Shown here piece by piece: positions 23,505 through 34,612 of a stretch of DNA of 64,000 bases. The DNA comes from Amoebophrya sp. A120 (taxonomy: Eukaryota > Sar > Dinophyceae > Syndiniales > Amoebophryaceae): assembly GCA_905178155.1 (NCBI GenBank), contig CAJINV010000001.1, positions 5,243,994 to 5,307,993 on the forward strand. Direction: 5' to 3'. The notes below the pieces were generated by a model, which was not told the origin of the DNA, did not search any database, and was given only the letters and a program-made list of their open reading frames with translations. Both the position numbers and the translations under genes were made by a program. Position 1 is the stretch's first letter. Each line of letters opens with the position of its first letter.

Positions 23505-25160
23505 CCTTGTCGGCTGAGAACCGTGGTTTGGACTGGACCACAATGGTATCCTCGGATACGGACGCGCCGGAGATGCGTGAGTAGAAAAGAAGTGGCGCAA
23601 TACAAGACGCCTGCTTTCGCTTGGGTTTGCCGATTCGTAGATCTTCTACTTCGAACCGATGGTCAATGTGTTTCACGAATACACGTCACGAATACACGCG
23701 CAAGAACTTGCTCTGGTATCGTAAAACCTTTAGAGGGATCAGCGGAAGGATTTTTTTCGAAATGTATGTATTCTTTATTTCTGTTTTGTATCTAAGTTGC
23801 GAACTAGAGTGTCGTCCAGCTGCTGTCTTTACTCTGATGAGGATGTACAGAGCCTCCAAACCTGATTTGCCTGAAAATCGTTATGGAATGAGATGTCCAC
23901 CGGGTGCCTGCATGATCAGTACGGTTGAAACAGAAAACGAGGGATCCGTGCCCGGAAGGAAGAAACAGCACAGTGAGCACATGAAAAGGATCCTATGCCA
24001 TCTTCACCTCTATCATCAAGAAAACCACGCGACGCCAGCAGTGGATCGTTCTTCTTTGCAAAAACGTCGAGCCCTTTATTGCTGGCTTCCCAACGCATCT
24101 CCTGAACTTCTAAAAAGAACGCACAGTGGCACAGCATGGATTGTGGTGATGTTGTAGGTCTACGACACAAGAAACGGATCATCTTTCAGTCCCAAATCGA
24201 GAGGAGCCACGCACACAGCGCTGATCTTCCGCTGACCATAGCGGTTTGATCTTCCGTTAGGACGAGCGAGAGCGTGGTCTTTCAGCACAGTTACAACACT
24301 TCAGGCTCGATCCAGATCCACTTTGGCAGACTACATCAATATGAACTTGCGACTACCCATCAGATCCTCTTTCTAGGGACGCCATTCCTCGTGTCTGAAG
24401 ATTTCATATAACAACCGTCAGCTCACCTTGGGAATGGATCTGCGTGCCTTCGCTGCTGGTCTTCTTGTCTTGTGAACCAGGATCCCAAGACATCAAAGCG
24501 CAAAAAAAAGTTCCGGTACGAGCGAACTCGGATCCAGTGAACAGTCTCCCTCGGCCAGTACTCCAGGACTGACGGTTCTACTTATTCGTCCACGCAAAGT
24601 CGTGGACCAATCGTGTACAAACAAACGAAAGGCAAAGTACATTGTCCACGTAAATCTACCGAATAATTACCACCGCGCTGCAGTCGACTAGCGGCAGCTG
24701 AGGGAAGAGTAAAATTCAGTGAAAGTAGATAGAAATTGTATACTATTAGTTGTAGAACAAAGTGAAAACATTGTATATCATTGGCGCGCCATCAACCCGT
24801 CCTCAGTTCTTTTTAGGCGCCAAGTTTTAGCAGCGTCTCTGAACGAGCATGTGCGCACGTGTGAAACGTTTCTCGCGAACGGACTGCTGACGCCCCAGAG
24901 ACGGTACGTACCAGTACTGGTTCGTTGTCGTGAACCAGCCATCATCTTACAGAAAATTCCATGCCGGACCTGATAGTGGCGCCCGACGGAAACTCGATCT
25001 CCTCGCCGAATTACATCAAATTTCAGGATAATTCAACAACCTCTGGACCTGAACCAGAAGCTGGATAGAAATAGAAAAGCCTCCTGCTGCTCCGCATGAG
25101 AAACGAACTCAATTCAGAGGGGCAGGCTCCGTCGATGCCCGGACAGACAAGTAAGTGCAG
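23505..25160. other. Intergenic stretch, no supported gene
   Basis: Lies between E2-like gene 1 and the stop of E2-like gene 2. Several short plus-strand ORFs lack motifs and are not called. Confidence 0.4.
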
Positions 25161-27186
25161 TTACCTCTTCCGTGCGCAGAGGACAGAAGAAGTGAAACAA
25201 TATATAATTCGAAGACAGAGTGATGTGCCGCAGCCGTGCTCGTCTCGCGACCGCGCTACTCGATCGTGTCCGTGAACCTCAGGTCTTTCCTGTAGCGATT
25301 TGCAATGCAAAAATGTCTGAGTCTGGAAAAGTGAAGAGTTTGTCACGCAGGGCTTGCATGCCCCAGAAGGTTTGGAATGCAAAGTTTCAGTTTCTTTGCA
25401 ACGCCACCCAGCATGACAAATTGTCTCTCTGCGTGGGCAAGAGGGGAACGGAAGCGGAACGAAGCTCTTACTGCTCATGCATGACAGAATTCTAGTTGAT
25501 TTCTGTGTACTTGAAAAAGAGCATCATAGGTTGGAACTCTTGTTCCAGACCCAGACACCTTTGCAATGCATAACTGATGGCTCGCAGCCATTTGTCCAAC
25601 TGCTTTCCAATAACTCGGATCGCCCTGGGTACTCCACTTTTTCCACAAATCTTGGGCAGCTCTGTCGTAGGGCGTCTCAACCTTTCCCGCATCGGGAGTT
25701 ACAAGAAAAACCCATAACCGCTCAATCCAACCCGCGAGAGAGTAGTGGGGCCATGTATCATCCATAATCCTAAAACAGCAATGCCCGTCGCCACCTGTTG
25801 TATTGAATAAAAAGTATGGAAATTGGAAAGTCCGAAATGGAACAACTCGTTTGCTCGATGAAAAGCAGCAAATTAAACCACTCAGCTATCTTCATCTCGA
25901 ACGGTTTCTACCAGATCTCAGGTCACACGCCAGATTCATGAGATCCAGAGTCGGTGTCATCAATAGAATCTTTTTTCGGCATGCAAAGGAAAATTTTGCA
26001 TGAATACAGCAACATTTAGACTAACCAAAAATGTGAAGATGTAGACTAACCTGCTTTGTTGTTGATATTTGGATGGAAGGTTTTGTATTTGGCGTACGCA
26101 ACCGGCTGAGTCTTCATCTTTACTTTCAAAGACTGTCTGTCTTCAAGGATGCTCCAACCCTCCGGGACGAAGAAGTCGGGGTCCCTGATCACAATCTTGA
26201 AATGCTGTGTAGAGGTTTGCGATGACGAAATGTAAACTCTTCTTCTGTGACAGTAACTCGGGCATGTGGAATTTCTATATCGTCTACCTTTTCGATAACT
26301 AGCATTGAAAACAAGAATCAAGCTACGGCATCCCTGCGGATCATACGGTCGAAGCTGAAAGCGCGGCCACTAGTACAACCGCCATATGCATACCAACGAA
26401 ACCACACCACAAAAAAAATCTTACGCAATCCAATTGTATGAAAACCTCAATCTATATTACCATGTAAATCCCGGAGTAGTTCTCGTATGGCAGCTTTACA
26501 AACGAAATTTCCATGGCAGTTCCATATCTGAAGTCGGACTGAACACACAAATTGCTTAAGTACCCTACTTAGTCTAGCCCGAGCAGGCGGAAGACTACTA
26601 GATACCTGACAGTTAGTCCGTGCGACGAATGCAATGGCGCGCATGCCGACTACTATTGTGCCTGAAACGGCTATAATTTTTCCGCCACAGATCCTACTTG
26701 TGCCCTGCACAGGAAGGTAACCACCTATTTCAGGAAAGGAGCTGCCAAGAGAAACTTCAATGGGATACAACCCGCCGCGTCGCGTCAAATTCTTGCTGGT
26801 CCGGCTCGAATGCCACCAGCAAGTTTCCGTCTTCCGTAACCTTCGCACGAAATGTGGGCTCGGGCTCCCCGTTTTCCACCTCCTCCCATTTTTTTCCGAT
26901 GTAACCTTCGATGAACCGTTCCAAGCTTGCCTGAGTTTCATGTAAGTTGGAGCTTATCATCAGTTTTGCAAACCGGAAGCTGCACACCAAAAGTGCAATT
27001 GCTTCATCCTTCATCTCCACATGTAGTCATCATGAACAGTAATACGTAGCACAGCAAAGCACGTATTGGTTGCGAGGGGAAAGTAGCTACCTTCTTCTCC
27101 GACAGTGATTGGTTTTTCAGAGAAAGCCCGGCCGCAGACCCAAAGGCAAAGATACCCACTACCGACGTAATCAAACCGCGTCTCAT
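25161..27186 (-). CDS. Secreted E2-like ubiquitin-conjugating enzyme, paralogue 2
   Basis: E2-like enzyme with a secretory leader. Exons: 27186-27091 (leader MRRGLITSVVGIFAFGSAAG; donor GTAGCT), 26930 to about 26770, 26204-26051, 25794-25574 and 25289-25161. Apart from the unresolved end of exon 2, phases agree. Exon 2 has ASLERFIEGYIGKKW and KVTEDGNLLVAFEPD. Exon 3 (HFKIVIRDPDFFVPEGW ... TFHPNINN) retains the canonical HPN motif. Exon 4 carries GGDGHCCFRIMDDTWPHYSL, with the active-site Cys region, then WIERLWVFLVTPDAGK and the C-terminal helix YWKAVGQ. The last exon adds a 43-codon tail absent from paralogue 1. HPN, Cys and Trp are all present, so this copy and paralogue 3 look the more likely to be active. 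Confidence 0.72.
25290..25573 (-). mobile_element. Introner-like intron, TGCAAA/TCTGGGTCTGG TIR family (last intron of E2-like gene 2)
   Basis: 284 bp. Long TIRs with TTGCAATGCAAA and TGTCTG(G/A)GTCTGGAA sit at both ends, with CAG at both outer junctions. It starts TT, with no GT donor available. It belongs to the same family as the element at 2459-2741 and is almost the same length. Confidence 0.75.
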
Positions 27187-28938
27187 TTTGCAGGCGGATC
27201 AAATAAAACTCGCCTTCGCGGTCTCAGCAATCGCAATGTGTCGCTTCGATGTAGTCAGTGCAGTAATTGATGAAAAGAATGTGTGTCCTATGCGTATGCT
27301 TAATTTTGAAAGTAGTAATGGTACAAAAACTAGAATTGAATTTGAATGCGACACCTGTCACGAAATTCAAAATACGGCACTAGATACGCATGGATTCATT
27401 TACCTGTGAAGTATAGAAGACGGCTCCGGCCGTAGTAAGCGAGAAGTAAGGAAAGACATCAAAGCCCATAGGTACATGTGTAGACGACCAACCGGCAAGA
27501 GAGGCTCCATGCAGCCGGGACGATGAGCACACTGACACTCTGTGCCCGCTGCAAACGACGAATATATTTCGAGAAACGAAAAAAACGCATGTTCAGCAAC
27601 CTAAGTACGTTGATCCTTGGTAAGAAGACCAAAACGATCAATGATCACATAGCGTGTCGGGCAGACGAGCAGATCTTCTAATGTGGCCTCGACTACCAAG
27701 GGGACCATTGCGATGATCTTCTGCGTCAAAATGTACTTGTTCGCGAGTGCCCAGATGTTCAGTCGTCCTCCTCGTGGTTCGTGGAGGATCTTCCTTGCAT
27801 GATCCTGACAAGAAACGCATCAGAAAGATAGTGCGAGTTCTAGTATTCATCGAAAGTGGTGGAGCGGCGCTTGTGCTACCTATCACCTAGCAACGTACAT
27901 GCTTATCACATGTTGACTCGTTGGCTTTACCAGAACCACAGCTATACTAGAATACGCGCACGGTCCCATGCTTCTTGTCACGCGATCATATGATTCGAAG
28001 TATCGAAAATAGCTTGAAGTACAAAAACATATCTAAACATCGGTACAGTTTTTTCCACTCTGGATCAGGTGCTAGACTCTTCGAACCCCCGGGTTCAAAT
28101 TAACAATTCCATTGCACATCGTGCTGCAGGTTCGGCCTTTCCTACCCGCGGGCATGCTAGAAGAGTAGGTGGACCAGAGCACTGCGCCAGGTGCTCAGAT
28201 TGATTCGGATGGAGGACGCCAGCACTGAGGTCGCCGTTAAAATTCGATCACTAGATTCAACCTGGTCTCCTGGTCCCAAAGATCAGTCGCAACAGAATTC
28301 TTCTTCGGAGCAACTTTTCCAGCGGCTTAGCGGTCCGCAACAGCGGCAAGAATCGCCGCAACAGCGGCAAAAATCGCAGGTGCAGTTCCTGAACCACGGG
28401 CAGATGCGCTCCCACATGAAATTTTCCTGAACTGCGCGTGCATGCAGCAGAGCCGCACGAACACGGTCGATCCCTTCTCTCGGCCCGAGAACCTGCCTGA
28501 CAGCGCCACTTCAAAGTGTTATATCAGTAACCAGGCACCTTGAGGTAGCTTCGAAATTCAGCGATGGAGCTGCTGCTACGGGGATCCTCGACCCACGGAT
28601 AGCCACCATCATCCGTGCTGCGGCCGTAATTATGCGCGCGCGACTGCTATGACCATGAGTGAGCCACCCCGAGCCCCAGATCACAAGTAGTCCTTTTCCG
28701 TACCTTTCTGGCAACAGATAGGGCATGCCAAGACATGTAAAGATCAGTTTATGGCGCTAGACGATGCTGCGCATCAAAAAGAAAATCATATACAGTTACA
28801 GACGAAGCATGCCGACGTGTCGATTACACAAGTACAGGAGTGCTTCATCTGGGCGGACTCCTTTCATCAAATCACTCTCCCTCGGGTCAGTTACAGAAAT
28901 AATTTCCTTAGGAAAAGTAGCGCTGGGGGGTCTGCTCT
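27187..28938. other. Intergenic stretch, no supported gene
   Basis: Lies between E2-like genes 2 and 3. Contains a short CGGCAACAG-type repeat near 28332-28375. No coding frame supported. Confidence 0.4.
28332..28376. repeat. Short GCCGCAACAGCGGCAA-type direct repeat
   Basis: Two to three imperfect copies of a CAACAGCGGCAA(G/A)AATCGC unit in the intergenic region between E2-like genes 2 and 3. Confidence 0.6.
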
Positions 28939-30151
28939 TCATGTGGATACTTTTTCCCAAACCTTATCCCAGTACTTGTTGCGGTCCTCCTTCCACAATT
29001 TTTTCGCCTCGTCGTTGTACATCGAGCCTGTTTGGTCGCAGCCGTCCGGGTCGATAACGAAGCCCTCCCAGAAAGCCATAATCCACGCGCTAAGGGTGTA
29101 CGCCTGCTCCCCCCACGAGCCCATAGTGAAGCAGGCATTTCCACCTGTAACCAAAATTAAATGTTGACACTTACTGCGTAGAGTTCAGCTCGCCCACCAC
29201 TCAATCAGCCCTAGTGGACACGAGTTTTCTACACTCGAAAGAAGTGTGCCGGTTATGAGTAGCCTCTGGAAAAAGTCACGGACGATTCCGCTATCGATAC
29301 TCATACAAATTATGCAAATGCGAGAAGGAAAGCAAACGGAAAAAAACCATAAATGAGTTAGTACTGATGGAAGACATGTGCGGGTGGTAAATGGGATACT
29401 GCGCCATGGCGTGCGGCTGACCGGAAAAACGTACTCTCCTCTCGTCCTTGTCGGAGAGGATACTCCAACCCTCGGGAACACGGAAGTCGTCCGGAATAGA
29501 TATCTTGAACGCCTGTCGGGTGGTTTGTAGATCGTTTTGCCGAGAACTTTACCCGCCTTGGGATAAAATCATACTTGGAGCGTCTGCTTACCACCTGCGC
29601 ACCAAAAAATATCAGATCGATCATCACCAGAGCACCAGGAAGCATAGTTGATGTCGCTGCCTTCATATTGAAAAACAGGAACTCGAAATCGCAATCGGAA
29701 TTAGATTGAGAAGATTACAAAAAAAAAGTACGAGCTCGACCCCCTTGTAGTAGTGTCCGGGCGGCAGCGAAAAATAATTGTCCAGGATCAATAGCGGCGG
29801 CAGGAACACGATGAAGAGATTGCCGTCATCAGTTGCCCACGCACGAAAGCCTGGGTCTTCGTCTTCTCGAATCTTCGTGTTCACGTAGCCCTCAATCCAC
29901 GCCCACACCATGTCCCTTTTCGCGCCCAGAACAGGCTCAATCCCGAAGAAACCAAGTAAAGCGGCACATCTCGCTATCGAAAGAAGAAAATCATACATCT
30001 TCGAGAGGGTCCCCACCACACAAGAACCGCATGCCAAATACAAGCGGATTAAAATTTTTCATCCTCGGCCGATTGGGGTACAGCGATTGCTTGCTTTCGT
30101 TGCACTGCTTACTCCAGCACCGAGGGCGCAAAAGCACAGTGCTCGAATCAT
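28939..30151 (-). CDS. Secreted E2-like ubiquitin-conjugating enzyme, paralogue 3
   Basis: The clearest E2 of the three. Exons: 30151-30113 (short leader MIRALCFCALGAG; GTAAGC donor), 29935-29741, 29512-29365 and 29144-28939. They total 588 nt, 195 aa, with all GT-AG introns. Features in order: helix WAWIEGYVN; strands DDGNLFIVFLPP; AFKISIPDDF (the E2 FxxxIxFP region); QYPIYHPHMSSISGNACF, matching E2 IYHPN(I)xxxGxICL with the catalytic Cys; GSWGEQAYTLSAWI (the W-x-P-A-x-T-I helix); VIDPDG; then KLWKEDRNKYWDKVWEKV, matching the E2 C-terminal helix (AxxYKxDRxxYxxxAREW). Asn of HPN is His here. An alternative acceptor would extend the hydrophobic leader by about eight residues. No E3 partner is visible. 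Confidence 0.78.
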
Positions 30152-32269
30152 GGCAATAGAAAACCGCGTCTTTACTTCTGGAAATTGCGGATGTTGCAAA
30201 AGCAAATACAAATTTGAGTGTATGTGTATGCATCTCACACGCTACGGGTATAGAAAACATAAGTCTCAATCTTTTTCGTAGCGAGCCAGACGGAAAAAAG
30301 GCGACGTCCCGTAAACGCCGATACTGCCCGAACCGCACTCCGGCCAGCAACCCTGCCACCAGACTGCCTCATTTCGTTCCCGCGCGATCGTTTATCAAAT
30401 CCTCTTGTCAACCCAGTCTGGAAAAGAAGATCTTTCGACGCACAAGGCTTCGTGACGAGGCCTTTCCGTTTCCGTTATGCTTCGACGCCACCTCTGTGTG
30501 CCGAAAGAGTATGGGTCGTGGTCCAGACAGAATCAGTTTAGGTACTAGTCTCAGAAGTACTCGAATCACGATGAATGATACAAACCTCTTTTTTATTCAA
30601 GCCAGATTCTGCTCCGAGTTCGACTCTTGGTGAAAAAGAGTTCAAATTTGAACCCTACAAGGTGTGTCACAAACTACGACATGCTACGCTGTAGTTTCAA
30701 AGAGAAAGGCGCAACTGGCTGTGGTTTTATTGGGATCATTTGACCTTTCATCACAACGAGCAGCACACTTGCTGGTGTCACTGTGGACGACGTGCATATA
30801 ATCATCATGAGCATGACACTCACTGTGAATGTGCGCTTTACCTTCTCACAGCAGATCCAGATCGTCATCTTTCTGGGGAGCGCACACATCTTCATGATTG
30901 TGCTTTATACTCTTGCGGATCACGCACGAAAAAAGAGCCGGCCGTTCTCTTGCAGAACGTCAGGACCAGTAATTGTGAGCTCAGGTAAATGAATATAACA
31001 CTTTCGTTGAGATCTCGATTACTACGACGGGAAGCAAGCAGTGCAAGTGTTCGATTACTTTTTCTTGAGAAACAGAAAGTGCGTAGCAAAACCGGACCTG
31101 TTCCAAAGTTTCTGCTCTTGCTGCACATCATTCACGATCATCATCTCAGTGCGATATCAATCTGACGCAGTAGAAGAGCGTCAGTGAGTGTGATGCAGGC
31201 TGACTCACTTTCCCAACGCGATGGCGCTCGCATCCTTTATTTTCCTTACTTAGTACATGCCATTGGGAGAGATGGGGACGACGAAAAAACGCTTTTCATC
31301 GTCTTATAAAGTTGAGAAAGCTCTGACAATGTTCGGATTTACAGATGTTACAGCGAACTTATTTTCCACGTGAACTGCAGCTGCCACATTCCTGCACAGT
31401 TCTGTTCATAAATAATAGCCGAAAACGGATTCACATCATAACCTCCGTCAGCATAAACACATGATTTTGCATTACGCTTCAAGTTGCACTTGCGGTGGCT
31501 GCCCCATCAGTATCAGGTGGCATGGAATGGTACGACTTACATCTTTTTCGAACTTCCGAAAACAGCAGGAGGCAGCGCACTTCGTGGCACCGGCTCACCT
31601 ATCAAGCTTCCGCTCATTCCTGTTTTGCAGAACCGGGCGCCTACAGCCGCAAACTGAGACCCCGTGCTCTGGGTGCCTTCATGTTGCAATCGTCGATCCC
31701 GAGCCCAGTGCAACATTGGATTTCGTCTCGCAGTCAGAATTTCCCGCAGCAATATGGTCATCGTGGGAATTCATGATCGGGATGGCCCGTCCTTTTTCCG
31801 CTTGACTTGTGTATAAAATTCTCAAAGCGTTGTAGCACCTCAGGCATTTGTGCACGAAGCACATCAGTAAAGATTTAATGTCATCTATGTGTATTTCGCT
31901 CATTATGCATGATCAGAGGGCAAAAGCTGCTACACGTATCTTGAGGGAATCGCGCTTGCAGAGAAGCTCCTGCAGCTGCAGTGGGCGAGTATGTAAGCTG
32001 ACGAAGACGCACATCATGCATCCACACAATTTACGAAACAGATATCGCAACATCCACCTACGAAAATGCAAACTCGATGTGCTAGCTTTTTTTTCTCTGA
32101 TATCTCTGCGAAGGCAATGAGGTCCGGGCCGCGGCTCGTCAGGTTATCCCGTATGGTCATCGTGAGGTCAGAACTTCCTGGACGTGCAGTTGTGCTCTCA
32201 ACAGCAAGAAAGTCTTTTCCTTTGATCATGTACCTGCGTATTATGATTGAGTATAAAAATCTTGATTGC
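30152..32269. other. Intergenic stretch, no supported gene
   Basis: Long gap upstream of E2-like gene 3. Short ORFs on both strands lack motifs and compositional support. Confidence 0.4.
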
Positions 32270-33191
32270 CTACTTAGGTACAATATTTTCGCTCGAACCG
32301 GGACCAAAAGAAACTGGGCCGAAGGTGATTCCAGGGACAACTTTTGAGCGATGCAAACCTGTCGACGATGGACAGAAGTTTCCATTCAAAGCCAGCTTTA
32401 TGAAGAATTATCAGCGCAGTGGTGGTGCGACTGTGAGTTTGTGCTCGTGGCAATCTTCACGATGAGGGACTCAAGCGAGTAGATGAAATGATCCTGCAGC
32501 AACGGCTGATTCGAAACTGATGCATATAATGACCGGAATAACAAACATCGTACCGTCGGCCCTTTTTCGGTCCGTTGGGATGCAACTGGAAGATCCAGTC
32601 TTTGACTTTCTGCATCTTGTCCTCAAACTCGAACTCGGCCATCCCGACGATATGCAGCAGAAAAGCACACCATTGTATACGCACCACGTGCTGGGAGCAT
32701 ATTCTGGACCGAGAGTTCATGCATTACTGGTACTTTAAATATCTGCCCTTAATGCGCTTCTTACCAATCTGATAGATCAGGCATCCATTTGGCGGTCCAA
32801 AAAACATGTTGCCGGTGCAGCAAGAATCTATTTTACGTAGACAAATTGCAATTGCGTGCGCTCTTTCCGCCTCTTCATGCAAAACGTACAATATACAAGA
32901 AAACACGCTATTCAATCCGGCCTCCAAGGAGGGACTTTAGTACGACAGACTAGTCACCAGCAGCATGCTCGATGTGCCCGCAAGCAGGATAATGCATTCA
33001 GCTACTTTCACTTCTAGTACGTGCAGGGCAGATAGCTGCCAAGCGTGGTGTGCGGATGAAGTGCTACAGTTTTGCTTTTCGTAGAACGGTGCTGAAACAT
33101 AGAGTTTTACTTTCGGCGCAGCCTCCCCGACCCAGACTGTCGCCAGAAGCACCTGTATCAAAAAGAGCGCGCGGCGACCCGCGGCACCCAT
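32270..33191 (-). CDS. Small secreted beta-grasp-like protein (32-kb member)
   Basis: Tentative gene. ATG 33191 opens a textbook leader (RRALFLIQVLLATVWVGEA), then the strand KVKLYVSAPF. Further exon-like segments are TGNMFFGPPNGCLIYQI (donor GTAAGAAG at about 32766), FEFEDKMQKVKDWIFQL (donor GTACGATG at about 32566), a segment with YSLESLIVKIA near 32460, and LALNGNFCPSS ending in a stop near 32270. The strand-helix block (FEFEDKMQKVKDWI) resembles FSFESGTMQEVYNWL of the 43-kb gene and FIYETNTAMGEVFQWI of the 46-kb gene, the strand 2 / helix 1 part of a ubiquitin-like fold. Joins were not all resolved, so the last exons could belong elsewhere. Confidence 0.4.
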
Positions 33192-34207
33192 GGTGTTGCC
33201 GTTGCCGCGCCGATTGCATGGAGAGGCTGCCATCTGGGTGCGATTGAAGGTTACTGCGCCAGGACGAAAGCCTGCGACTCCAACACTACGACTAGCTATT
33301 GCCAGCAAAACGAGATCGTCTGGTCCTGGTACTTCGCATTCACTGTACTTAAACGCCGTATACTCTACAACCCCTAGTAGAAAATAGTAAGAGACTGACA
33401 CTGAGAACGAATATGGAGATAGAGGTGGAGCTCGCGCCCGCGACTACGTACGGACATACCTGCAAGAACGTGCAGTCGTACGCAAGGAAGAAAACTGCAA
33501 AGGAGCAGCTTGCAAGGTAAGCAGTGGATCATGCCTCGCGAACGTGATCACCGGACCTTGTCGAAGCGAACTCGACTTTCACGGATCTCCCTCCGGGACC
33601 ACACCGTTTTCTTCTGGATCTTCGGGTCAAAGGATCGACTTTCCATAGTGTCATGATCACAACGAACAGCAGATGATACTAGTCGTGTCTCTATTTCTGC
33701 CTCGAAACAAAACGCAAGCGAAGACGGGAGTCGCCGGGTTCGGGGTGCAACTGAATAAATAAAAGAAGCAGCCATTTTCCAGCGCGTAAACCTACTTGTT
33801 TGATAGGGTCCTTCTCCTTCGATATAAAGAAAGCATAAACGAGCGACCTCATGATCTTTATCAAAGATTCCAAGGAGCAGGCAATCACCACACCAACCTG
33901 CTTGCCAATTTCTTCTGCGACGCAAACTGTTGCGGTTGTCTAGCAGATGATAAACCTTCGTTCCAACTTATTTCAATCCGTGTGCCAGTGCTCCTGGCAG
34001 ACAAGGTAATCGTAATATTGACGATACTAGGGTAAAGCGCAGACCTGGCCACGTAAGAAGCGGCAACGGGTAGAAAGTTTGCTAGTACGCCTTATTTTCG
34101 TTGTAGTAAACTACTTAATTCAGTGATCCCGCTCGGGCGTCCATCTTTGCCCGCTCTTTGCCTTCCACCTCCTCGATGTTGTATTTGTATTGCGCAGGCC
34201 TCGCGGT
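33192..34207. other. Intergenic stretch, no supported gene
   Basis: Only short ORFs, including one of 125 aa on the minus strand (33548-33925) without motifs. Not called. Confidence 0.35.
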
Positions 34208-34490
34208 TCAAGCGCTAGGGCGCGGTTCGGAGCCGTACCACAGCTCCAGCGACGGCAGATCCCTGTCACCGAACCTCTCGTACTGCATAGCATACCTTCG
34301 CAGCTCCCGAGCGGACGTCCACCACGCCGGCTCCGCGGTGCTCTCTTCGTCCGGACTCGCGAGGGACTTCATCGTCATCCCACCTGCCTCGACCTTGATT
34401 TTGCTTTCCAACAGCATCTGAGTCGTCTCATGTCTTGCGGTTATCCAGTGGAAAATGTCTATCGCCATCGGTCCAACACCATTTCCATTC
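34208..34490 (-). CDS. Orphan C-terminal exon, beta-grasp-like; last exon of the E1 gene or of a separate small gene
   Basis: Preceded by an acceptor (GTGGCAGCAG), this minus-strand exon reads GNGVGPMAIDIFHWITARHE, then KIKVEAGGMTMKSL, a helix ARELRRYAMQYERF, and a final strand DLPSLELWYG before a stop. The helix and the closing strand resemble the 45/46-kb UBL-like gene (AMGEVFQWIKGEVERQ and PPILIVY). No leader exon fits between it and the E1 coding exon. It is therefore either spliced onto the E1 C-terminus, which would make an E1 with a UBL-like tail, or it belongs to a damaged small gene. The donor that would feed it was not identified. Confidence 0.4.
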
Positions 34491-34612
34491 CTGCTGCCAC
34501 TCAAAAATGCACGATGCGCATCTATGTGTAAAGCTCAAATTAAAGCTTGCGACTCAAACCCGAATTTGCAACTACGTTTTGAAGCAGGTATACCGATTGA
34601 AAAAGACGCATA

